This document shows positions 1-5,369 of a stretch of 6,414 nt of DNA, one piece after another. The first letter of the stretch is position 1. Each line of letters begins with the position of its first letter. The position numbers were made by a program, and so were the translations under genes. A model generated the notes under the pieces. It saw only the letters and a program-made list of their open reading frames with translations, was not told the origin of the DNA and did no database searches. The stretch covers positions 1 through 6,414 of the forward strand of contig JBFFTZ010000158.1 in the NCBI GenBank assembly GCA_041571575.1. The letters run 5' to 3'. The DNA comes from CAKZML01 sp041571575. GTDB lineage: Bacteria; Pseudomonadota; Gammaproteobacteria; Steroidobacterales; BM003.

Positions 1-648
1 GACATCGCCCGGCGCTGGGAGGAGCTGTCAGGCGTCCCGGTGCTGCAGGGCTACGGATTGACGGAGTGCGCCGGCGTGCTGACGATGAACCCCGTCGGCG
101 CCAACCGCCCGGGCACGGCCGGCGTCCCGGTGCCCGGGGCGCAGGTGAAAATCGTCGACGACGAAGGGGCCGAGCTGCCGCCCGGCGAGCCGGGTGAAGT
201 CATCGCGCGGGGGCCCACCATCATGCGGGGCTACCTGCGCCGGCCGGACGCGACCGCCGAGACGATCAAGGACGGGTGGCTGTACACCGGCGACATCGGC
301 GTGATGGACCCGGACGGCTACCTCCAGATCGTGGATCGCAAGAAGGACATGATCCTCGTGTCGGGCTTCAACGTGTATCCCAACGAGATCGAAGAAGTCA
401 CGGTAGCCCATCCGGGCGTTCTCGAGGCGGCGGCAGTTGGTCGGCCCAACGAGAAATCTGGCGAGGTGGTGGTGTTGTACGCCGTTCGCAGCGACCCCAA
501 TCTCACCCAGCAAGAACTGCTGGCCTATCTGAAGGAAAATCTCACCGGGTACAAGGTACCCAGGGAGATTATTTTCCGCGAAGAATTGCCCAAGACTAAT
601 GTGGGCAAGATTCTTCGTCGCGAACTTCGCGACGAAGTAAAGGCCTAG
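1..648 (+). CDS. fadD: AMP-forming long-chain acyl-CoA synthetase (FadD-like), 3' part only
   Basis: The reading frame is open from base 1, so this is the C-terminal 215 residues of a gene that begins outside the window; the GTG at 40 is internal. The family activates fatty acids with ATP to an acyl-adenylate and then to acyl-CoA, usually at the inner membrane. Adenylate-forming motifs appear in order: GYGLTE (residues 17-22), YTGDIG (95-100), DRKKDMILVSGFNVYPNEIE (112-131) and NVGKI with the presumed catalytic Lys203. The tail, ending in GKILRRELRDE, resembles gammaproteobacterial FadD, and the missing part should carry the P-loop-like ATP motif. Composition changes sharply inside the gene: G+C is about 73% over bases 1-300 and about 48-55% over 481-600. 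The family call is firm, but chain-length specificity and the symbol are less certain because the head looks less FadD-like. The gene is convergent with hemE. Confidence 0.9.
   Translation, partial: DIARRWEELSGVPVLQGYGLTECAGVLTMNPVGANRPGTAGVPVPGAQVKIVDDEGAELPPGEPGEVIARGPTIMRGYLRRPDATAETIKDGWLYTGDIGVMDPDGYLQIVDRKKDMILVSGFNVYPNEIEEVTVAHPGVLEAAAVGRPNEKSGEVVVLYAVRSDPNLTQQELLAYLKENLTGYKVPREIIFREELPKTNVGKILRRELRDEVKA
613..637. repeat. Perfect 11-bp inverted repeat at the 3' end of the acyl-CoA synthetase gene
   Basis: CTTCGTCGCGA (613-623), a 3-base loop ACT, and TCGCGACGAAG (627-637) form a perfect 11-bp stem just before the TAG stop at 646-648. It lies over codons for the conserved ILRRELRDE segment. 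No T-run follows on either strand, so it is not a canonical intrinsic terminator. It could stabilise the mRNA 3' end or be a by-product of repeated Arg/Glu/Leu codons. Confidence 0.7.
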
Positions 649-658
649 CGCCTGATGA

Positions 659-689
659 CTCAGCCGGCCTTGTGATAGGCCGGGCTGAG
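659..689. terminator. Stem-loop over the hemE stop codon, possible terminator without T-run
   Basis: CTCAGCCGGCCT (659-670) pairs with AGGCCGGGCTGAG (677-689) across the loop TGTGAT, giving a 12-bp GC-rich stem with one bulged base. It contains the hemE stop codon (660-662) and its last codons. It sits in the convergent junction, where both transcripts would need to end. There is no run of T on either side, so termination is inferred from position and stem strength only; Rho or simple mRNA-end protection are alternatives. Confidence 0.4.
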
Positions 690-1727
690 TTCGCGAACCG
701 CCTCTACCAGGGCACCCACATGTTCCGGGTTCACGTCTGGCGTAACGCCGTGACCCAGGTTGAACACGTGGCCTTCGCCATGGCCGAAGCTCTCAAGCAC
801 CTTGCCAACTTCACGACGAATCACATCCGGCGGTGAATACAACACTGACGGATCCAGGTTGCCCTGCAGGGCAACCTTGTCTCCGACCCGGGCCCGGGCG
901 TCCGACAAGTCCGTGGTCCAGTCCAGACCCAGTCCGGCACAACCGGTGGCGGCCATATCCTCGAGCCATGCACCGCCATTCTTGGTGAACAGGATCACCG
1001 GGGTGGCGGGATGGCGCTTGGCCAGTGCGTGGGTGATGTCCTGCATATAGCGCAGCGAGAACTCACGGTAGGTGGCAGGGGTCAGCACGCCGCCCCAGGT
1101 ATCAAAGACCATGACCGCACTGGCGCCGGCCTCAATCTGGGCAGCCAGGTACTCAACCGTGGCCTTGGCCAGGGTGTCGAGCAGCTTGTGCAGCACTGCA
1201 GGCTCGGAATACATCATTGCCTTGATGTGAGAGAAGGTCTTGCTGCTGCCGCCCTCCACCACGTAGGTCCCCACAGTCCACGGACTGCCGGCAAAACCGA
1301 TCAGGGGCACCCGTCCATCCAGTTCGCGCACGATAAGGCGTACCGCATCCATCACGTAGCCAATCGCCTGTTCTGGATCCGGAACCGACAGCTTCTGCAC
1401 GGCTTTCAGGTCACGGATCGGATTCGCAAACTTGGGGCCCTCACCGGTTTCGAAAGCCAGTTCCAGGCCCATGGCGTTGGGCAGTGTCAGGATATCCGAG
1501 AACAGGATGGCCGCATCCAGACCGAAGCGATCGATCGGTTGCAGGGTGACTTCACAGGCCAGGTCAGGGTTGCTGCACAAGCTGAGGAAATCACCTGCCT
1601 GGGCTCTCACCCGGCGATATTCCGGCAGGTAACGGCCAGCCTGACGCATGATCCAGACCGGGGTGCGGTCCACGGGTTCACGCCTCAGGGCGCGCAAAAA
1701 ACGGTCGTTCTTCAAGATCTGACTCAC
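660..1727 (-). CDS. hemE: Uroporphyrinogen decarboxylase
   Basis: This cytoplasmic enzyme of 355 residues removes four acetate carboxyl groups from uroporphyrinogen III to give coproporphyrinogen III in haem biosynthesis. Its length matches the family (about 354 in E. coli). Visible signatures are PVWIMRQAGRYLPEYR (23-38) with substrate-binding Arg28 and Arg32, FSDILT with the catalytic-type Asp78, GFAGSPWT (144-151) followed by Tyr155, and NLGHGVTPDVNPEHV near the C terminus with His326. The start is GTG at 1725-1727. It is chosen because the N terminus (LKNDRFLRAL) aligns with known HemE proteins and because the GTG overlaps the pyrF TGA stop by four bases, implying translational coupling. 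It is the last gene of the minus-strand run and converges on the acyl-CoA synthetase gene. Nothing looks damaged. Confidence 0.97.
   Translation of the reverse strand: MSQILKNDRFLRALRREPVDRTPVWIMRQAGRYLPEYRRVRAQAGDFLSLCSNPDLACEVTLQPIDRFGLDAAILFSDILTLPNAMGLELAFETGEGPKFANPIRDLKAVQKLSVPDPEQAIGYVMDAVRLIVRELDGRVPLIGFAGSPWTVGTYVVEGGSSKTFSHIKAMMYSEPAVLHKLLDTLAKATVEYLAAQIEAGASAVMVFDTWGGVLTPATYREFSLRYMQDITHALAKRHPATPVILFTKNGGAWLEDMAATGCAGLGLDWTTDLSDARARVGDKVALQGNLDPSVLYSPPDVIRREVGKVLESFGHGEGHVFNLGHGVTPDVNPEHVGALVEAVRELSPAYHKAG
856..877. repeat. Perfect 22-bp palindrome inside hemE
   Basis: AGGTTGCCCTG (856-866) is followed directly by its exact reverse complement (867-877), centred on CTGCAG, with no spacer. 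It covers the hemE codons for the conserved VALQGNL segment. A second, 12-bp palindrome, CCCGGGCCCGGG, lies ten bases away at 887-898. Both fall in coding sequence, so codon choice over conserved residues may explain them. Confidence 0.75.
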
Positions 1728-2440
1728 GATGCACCAAATACCTTTGCAATAGTTGATTGAATTCCCTGGGCGGCCACGCGCGGGTCCGCCGCGTCACGAA
1801 TGGGACGACCCACAACAATGTGGTCGGCGCCATTGGCGAAGGCCTGCTCGACGCTCACGACCCGCTTCTGGTCATCCGACGGGCGATTTTCTACCGGTCG
1901 GATACCGGGGGTGATAACCATCAGGCGGTTATCGATAAATTCTCTCAGCCTGGGGGCCTCAAGGCCGGACGAGATCACACCGTCGCAGCCGGCTTCCAGG
2001 GCGCGACGAGCACGTGACAACACCAGTTCTTCCACATCGCAGTCAAAACCCAGGTCGTCCAGGTCGCCCCTATCCAGGCTGGTCAGCACGGTGACGGCCA
2101 GGATGCCGACATCGCCTTTGGCAGCCGCAGCGGCTTCCATAATGGACTGATTGCCGTGCACGGTGGCGTAGGTGACACCCCGGTTATTCAGCCGCCGCAC
2201 AGCAGCAGCCACGGTGGCAGGCACGTCAAAAAACTTCAGGTCCACGAAGACTTTCTTGTCCCTGGCAACCAGCCAGTCCAGCAGGCCGAAATAATCGCCG
2301 CTCATCATGAGCTCAAGACCCAGCTTGTAGAAGGTCACCGAATCACCCAGGGTTTCCGCCAGCTTGCGGGCCTGATCGGTGTCCGGGACATCCATCGCGA
2401 ATATCAGCCGGTCTTTGGGATCGATGTTCTTATGCTCCAT
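1724..2440 (-). CDS. pyrF: Orotidine 5'-phosphate decarboxylase
   Basis: This protein of 238 residues catalyses the last step of UMP synthesis, decarboxylating OMP in the cytoplasm; its size fits the short bacterial (PyrF subfamily 1) form. The TIM-barrel signatures are clear: FAMD with Asp17, YKLG with Lys39, the catalytic array DLKFFDVP with Asp67, Lys69 and Asp72, PGIRP at 178-182, and the phosphate-binding VGRPI around Gly211-Arg212. The ATG at 2438-2440 starts the protein about 14 residues before the first beta strand, a normal N-terminal length. The stop TGA overlaps the GTG start of hemE by four bases, so the two are very probably co-transcribed and coupled. It is separated from the dGTPase-like gene upstream by 77 bases, where it may have its own promoter. 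Confidence 0.97.
   Translation of the reverse strand: MEHKNIDPKDRLIFAMDVPDTDQARKLAETLGDSVTFYKLGLELMMSGDYFGLLDWLVARDKKVFVDLKFFDVPATVAAAVRRLNNRGVTYATVHGNQSIMEAAAAAKGDVGILAVTVLTSLDRGDLDDLGFDCDVEELVLSRARRALEAGCDGVISSGLEAPRLREFIDNRLMVITPGIRPVENRPSDDQKRVVSVEQAFANGADHIVVGRPIRDAADPRVAAQGIQSTIAKVFGAS
1740..1745 (-). promoter_or_regulatory. Possible ribosome binding site for hemE
   Basis: AAAGGT on the minus strand lies inside the last pyrF codons, 12 bases before the GTG start of hemE. The spacing is longer than usual, so initiation probably also relies on coupling to termination of pyrF translation at the overlapping stop. Confidence 0.35.
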
Positions 2441-2442
2441 AT

Positions 2443-2454
2443 CTCCAGGTTCCT
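2443..2454 (-). promoter_or_regulatory. Ribosome binding site region of pyrF
   Basis: Two purine-rich elements precede the ATG on the minus strand: AGGA at 2451-2454, 10 bases from the start, and GGAG at 2443-2446, only 2 bases from it. GGAG is the better match to the anti-Shine-Dalgarno sequence but is unusually close, so AGGA may do the work. Confidence 0.5.
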
Positions 2455-2475
2455 GCCTAAATCAAGTGAGGGCGC

Positions 2476-2481
2476 ATTCTA
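2476..2481 (-). promoter_or_regulatory. Possible -10 box upstream of pyrF
   Basis: TAGAAT on the minus strand matches the sigma-70 -10 consensus at five of six positions and lies 35 bases before the pyrF start, in the 77-base gap after the dGTPase-like gene. I see no good -35 hexamer at 16-18 bases spacing, so this is only a candidate. The rest of the gap shows no hairpin or other signal. Confidence 0.3.
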
Positions 2482-2517
2482 TCGTGAAATGACCGCCGAG
2501 GAGAGTAAGTGAATACC

Positions 2518-3681
2518 TCAAGTGCGCTCTGAGGGTTCGAACAGGCGCTGGTGCTCCAAAATCGCGTACCTGTCCGTCATGCCTGCCACATAATCCGCGA
2601 CAATCCGTGCCTTTGCGGCCTCGCCGTCGCTATCCATGGCTGCTGCAGCCTTCAGGGAGTGCTCCGGTGGCATGAGCCGCCGATCTTCCATAAACGCTGT
2701 AAACAGGTCACGAATAACCTTGGCGGCCTTGTTGGTCATCCGCAGCACCCGGTAGTGCTGATAAAGGTTCTTGTGCAAATAGCGCTTCAGGTCCCGATTT
2801 TCCTGCTGGACCTTCTCGCTATAGCCAATCAGCGGACCAGGCTGGGCGCGGACCGCGGCGACGCTGTCCGGGTCGGCGGCGGCAATCAGCCCGGCGCTAT
2901 GCTCGACCAGGTCAGTCACCACGTAATTGATCATCCTGCGAATAATCTCGTGCATGCGCCGGCGACCCGAGATATCCGGATAGCGGGCTGTCACCTCGCG
3001 ATATTGCCTGCCAAACAATTCAAGCTCACACAGCTCGGCCTCCTCCAGCAGGCCGGCCCGCACACCATCATCGATGTCGTGATTGTTATAGGCGATCTCG
3101 TCAGCCAGGTTGGCCAGCTGGGCCTCCAGGCTGGGCTGGCTACGCCCCAGGAAACGCATGCCCAGGTCCCCAAGTTCCCGGGCGTTGCGCGCGCTGCAAT
3201 GCTTGAGGATGCCCTCACGGGTCTCGAACATCAGGTTCAGGCCGGGGAATTCGGCGTAACGCTCCTCCAGCAGATCCACCACCCTCAGAGACTGGAAGTT
3301 GTGTTCGAAGCCGCCGTAATCCCTCATGCAGGCATTCAGGGCATCCTGACCGGCATGGCCAAACGGCGTATGACCCAGGTCGTGGGCAAGGCAGATGGCC
3401 TCCACCAGGGGTTCGTTAATATTCAGGATGCCGGCAGCCGTCCGGGCGATCTGTGCCACTTCCAGGGAATGGGTCAGCCGCGTGCGGAACATGTCCCCCT
3501 CGTGGTTTACGAAGACCTGGGTTTTGTACACCAGCCTCCTGAAGGCGGTGGAATGAACAATGCGGTCCCGGTCTCGATGGTATTCACTGCGATACGCATG
3601 TGAGGACTCGGGATGCTGGCGCCCGAGTGATTCCTGTTCAACAGCTGCGTAGGGCGCGAGGTTTGTGGGAATATCGGTCAA
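2518..3681 (-). CDS. dgt: dGTP triphosphohydrolase-like protein (HD domain)
   Basis: This is a 387-residue HD-superfamily protein of the dGTPase family, whose members hydrolyse dGTP or other dNTPs to the nucleoside and triphosphate. Metal-binding residues are in place: His71 in RLTHSLEVAQ, the His100-Asp101 pair in LAHDLGHTPFGHAG, and Asp194 in LADEIAYNNHDIDDG. The conserved GFEHNFQSLR (124-133) and the N-terminal DRDRIVHSTAFRRL (37-50) are also typical. The start is TTG at 3679-3681. No ATG, GTG or other TTG is usable before Met64, which would cut off conserved sequence, and AGAGGT lies at good spacing upstream. TTG overlaps the aroB stop by four bases, so coupling to aroB is likely. This is the shorter 'dGTPase-like' type rather than the longer E. 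coli Dgt, so substrate preference is not certain. Confidence 0.93.
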   Translation of the reverse strand: MTDIPTNLAPYAAVEQESLGRQHPESSHAYRSEYHRDRDRIVHSTAFRRLVYKTQVFVNHEGDMFRTRLTHSLEVAQIARTAAGILNINEPLVEAICLAHDLGHTPFGHAGQDALNACMRDYGGFEHNFQSLRVVDLLEERYAEFPGLNLMFETREGILKHCSARNARELGDLGMRFLGRSQPSLEAQLANLADEIAYNNHDIDDGVRAGLLEEAELCELELFGRQYREVTARYPDISGRRRMHEIIRRMINYVVTDLVEHSAGLIAAADPDSVAAVRAQPGPLIGYSEKVQQENRDLKRYLHKNLYQHYRVLRMTNKAAKVIRDLFTAFMEDRRLMPPEHSLKAAAAMDSDGEAAKARIVADYVAGMTDRYAILEHQRLFEPSERT

Positions 3682-4766
3682 CTGGCCACCTCTTCCAAAG
3701 CGTTACTTACAAACCTGTCCAGCTCGTCCGCAGGATAGTCATCGGTTACGGCAGCCTCCCCCAGTTGGCGCAGCAGCACCAGCCTGATTCGGCCACCCAG
3801 CACTTTCTTGTCATGGGCCATTGCCTGCATAAAAGCAGAACCGGCCAGGGCAGGCGGCCTCACCGGCAGGCCAGCCGCCTCCAGGAGGCGTCTCAGGCGC
3901 CCGGCCTCATCGGATTTCAACAAGCCCCTGCTGACAGAAAAATCCGCCGCCATCACCATACCCGCCGCCACCGCCTCTCCATGCAACCACTGGCCGTAGC
4001 CACTGAGCGCTTCGATGGCATGGCCGAAAGTATGGCCAAAATTCAGGATGGCCCGGCAACCGTGCTCGCGCTCATCCATTTCCACGACCCGGGCCTTGAG
4101 CTCACAGCTTCTCTGGATTGCGTAAGCCAGGGCCTCGGGCTGACGGGCAAGCAAGCCAGGCATGTTCTGTTCCAGCCAACCCAGGAACGGGGTATCCATG
4201 ATCGCCCCGTACTTGATGACCTCGGCCAGACCGGCCCGCAGCTCTCTTTCGGGGAGGGTGTCCAGGGTGTCTGTATCCGCCACCACCGCAACCGGCTGGT
4301 GAAAGGCGCCTATCAGGTTCTTGCCCTGGGGATGGTTGACTGCCGTCTTTCCGCCCACAGCCGAATCAACCTGGGCCAGCAGGGTGGTGGGAACTTGCAG
4401 GAAAGCGATTCCCCGCTGATAGCAGGCCGCGGCAAATCCCGCCATATCGCCTACCACCCCCCCGCCCAGCGCCAGCACCGTGGCATCCCGAGAGTAGCCG
4501 CCCTCGACCAGGGCATCGAAGATTTTTTCAACGGTGGCCAGCGTTTTATGGACCTCACCGTCTGGCAGCACCAGCTGCCTCACCCTGAAACCGCTAAGCG
4601 AATTGCAAACCCGCTCCAGGTACAGGGGGGCAACGACGTCATTGGTGACGACCAGCACATCCCGCCCCGGAATCGATGCAGCCAGCGTCTCGGTCCGATC
4701 CAGCAGGCCCGGGCCGATATGTATTGGATAGCTCCGTGAGCCTAGACCAACTTCAATTTTCGTCAT
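3678..4766 (-). CDS. aroB: 3-dehydroquinate synthase
   Basis: This NAD- and metal-dependent cytoplasmic enzyme converts DAHP to 3-dehydroquinate, the second step of the shikimate pathway. At 362 residues it equals the E. coli enzyme in size. Motifs in order are DGEVHK (69-74), the NAD-binding GGGVVGD (101-107), PTTLLAQVDSAVGGKTAVNH (126-145) with Lys140, GLAEVIKYG with metal ligand Glu182, LNFGHTFGHAIE with His245, and LHGEA with His262. The start ATG (4764-4766) lies inside the end of aroK, a 14-base overlap, and gives the expected N terminus (MTKIEVGLGSRSYPI). No strong Shine-Dalgarno sequence is visible, so translation probably depends on ribosomes finishing aroK. The TGA stop overlaps the TTG start of the dGTPase gene. 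A run of seven G in the coding strand encodes part of the GGG motif, with the frame intact. Confidence 0.97.
   Translation of the reverse strand: MTKIEVGLGSRSYPIHIGPGLLDRTETLAASIPGRDVLVVTNDVVAPLYLERVCNSLSGFRVRQLVLPDGEVHKTLATVEKIFDALVEGGYSRDATVLALGGGVVGDMAGFAAACYQRGIAFLQVPTTLLAQVDSAVGGKTAVNHPQGKNLIGAFHQPVAVVADTDTLDTLPERELRAGLAEVIKYGAIMDTPFLGWLEQNMPGLLARQPEALAYAIQRSCELKARVVEMDEREHGCRAILNFGHTFGHAIEALSGYGQWLHGEAVAAGMVMAADFSVSRGLLKSDEAGRLRRLLEAAGLPVRPPALAGSAFMQAMAHDKKVLGGRIRLVLLRQLGEAAVTDDYPADELDRFVSNALEEVAS
3688..3693 (-). promoter_or_regulatory. Ribosome binding site supporting the TTG start of dgt
   Basis: AGAGGT on the minus strand is six bases from the TTG codon at 3679-3681 and lies inside the last aroB codons. 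Its good match and spacing are the main reason to accept a TTG start. Confidence 0.65.
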
Positions 4767-5295
4767 TGGGTATCAACTCTGAATTACGCGAGAGTTCTTC
4801 TGCAATCTGATCAACCACGTTGTTAACACGGCGACCGTTAGTATCCACCACCAGATCAGCGATTTCACGGTACAGGGGGTCGCGGTGCTCAAACAGGCCT
4901 TGCAGTCTCTCCCTGGGCTGACAATCGAGCAGCAATGGCCGATCACGACTGAACCGGGTGCGCTCTACCTGCTGGTCCACGCTGGCAAACAGGTAGACAA
5001 CAAAACCCCGGCTGGCCAGGCATTGGCGATTCGCCTCCACGGTAACTGCGCCACCGCCGGTGGCAAGCACCACACCGGTGCGCTGGGTCATCTCGTCAAT
5101 CACGTCTTTTTCCCGCAGCCGGAATCCTTCCTCCCCTTCCTTTTCGAAAATGAAGGGAATATCCACGCCTGTTCGATTCTGTATTTCCTGGTCGCTATCA
5201 ACAAAGCTCAGCCCGAGCTGGCGCGCCAGTTGTCGACCTACCGCTGTCTTGCCGGCACCCATGGGGCCCACCAGGAAAATATTCGCGTATCTCAT
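4753..5295 (-). CDS. aroK: Shikimate kinase
   Basis: This is a cytoplasmic P-loop kinase of 180 residues that phosphorylates shikimate at the 3-hydroxyl with ATP. The Walker A motif GPMGAGKT is at 10-17. Shikimate-binding elements are DSD (33-35), FRLRE with Arg59, GGGAV (80-84) and RDPLY with Arg138. The LID segment carries DRPLL with Arg119. The symbol aroK rather than aroL is chosen because of the pilQ-aroK-aroB order. ATG at 5293-5295 puts the P-loop at the normal distance from the N terminus. The 15 bases between this start and the T-run of the upstream terminator hold no Shine-Dalgarno sequence, and no promoter is evident in the gap. Expression may therefore come from read-through or from a promoter I cannot recognise inside pilQ. 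It overlaps aroB by 14 bases. Confidence 0.96.
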   Translation of the reverse strand: MRYANIFLVGPMGAGKTAVGRQLARQLGLSFVDSDQEIQNRTGVDIPFIFEKEGEEGFRLREKDVIDEMTQRTGVVLATGGGAVTVEANRQCLASRGFVVYLFASVDQQVERTRFSRDRPLLLDCQPRERLQGLFEHRDPLYREIADLVVDTNGRRVNNVVDQIAEELSRNSELIPNDEN

Positions 5296-5310
5296 AGGGC
5301 TAGAGTAACC

Positions 5311-5344
5311 AAAAAAAAAGGGCCAGCCTAATGGCTGACCCTTT
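5311..5344 (-). terminator. Intrinsic terminator between pilQ and aroK
   Basis: Read on the minus strand, AAAGGGTCAGCC (5333-5344), loop ATTA, then GGCTGGCCC (5320-5328) form a 9-bp GC-rich stem with one G-U pair, followed directly by nine T (5311-5319). The first three T can also pair with the AAA at the base. It lies 25 bases after the pilQ stop and fits termination of the pilus operon. In the plus direction the stem has a C-A mismatch and only three T follow, so activity is mainly on the minus strand. Confidence 0.88.
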
Positions 5345-5369
5345 CTGCCGTTAACCGGCTAACCTTGAG

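Noticed and set aside
31..133. 13-base direct repeat GGCGTCCCGGTGC at 31-43 and 121-133
   Set aside because: Both copies encode the same GVPV peptide in a G+C-rich region, so it is explained by coding and codon bias.
28..513. Minus-strand open frame opposite the acyl-CoA synthetase gene
   Set aside because: High G+C makes stop codons rare; the translation has His/Arg/Val-rich content and no motif.
1011..1760. Plus-strand open frame of 249 codons opposite hemE
   Set aside because: Same pattern: complete overlap with a well-supported gene and no protein family features.
2551..3603. Long plus-strand open frame of 350 codons opposite dgt
   Set aside because: It lies fully antisense to a gene with complete HD-domain motifs, shows no recognisable motif, and is explained by codon bias on the coding strand.
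2518..3681. dGTPase-like gene as a phage-defence dNTP-depletion system
   Set aside because: Some dGTPases do act in defence, but this one is coupled to aroB among housekeeping genes with no mobile or defence neighbours, so a general nucleotide-pool role is more likely.
3600..4739. Plus-strand open frame of 379 codons opposite aroB
   Set aside because: It is antisense to a full-length aroB with all catalytic motifs; the translation is rich in Gln, His and Arg and looks like a shadow.
4885..5331. Plus-strand open frame opposite aroK reaching into the terminator
   Set aside because: Antisense to a complete shikimate kinase; its end runs through the terminator stem and A-run, giving a KKK tract.
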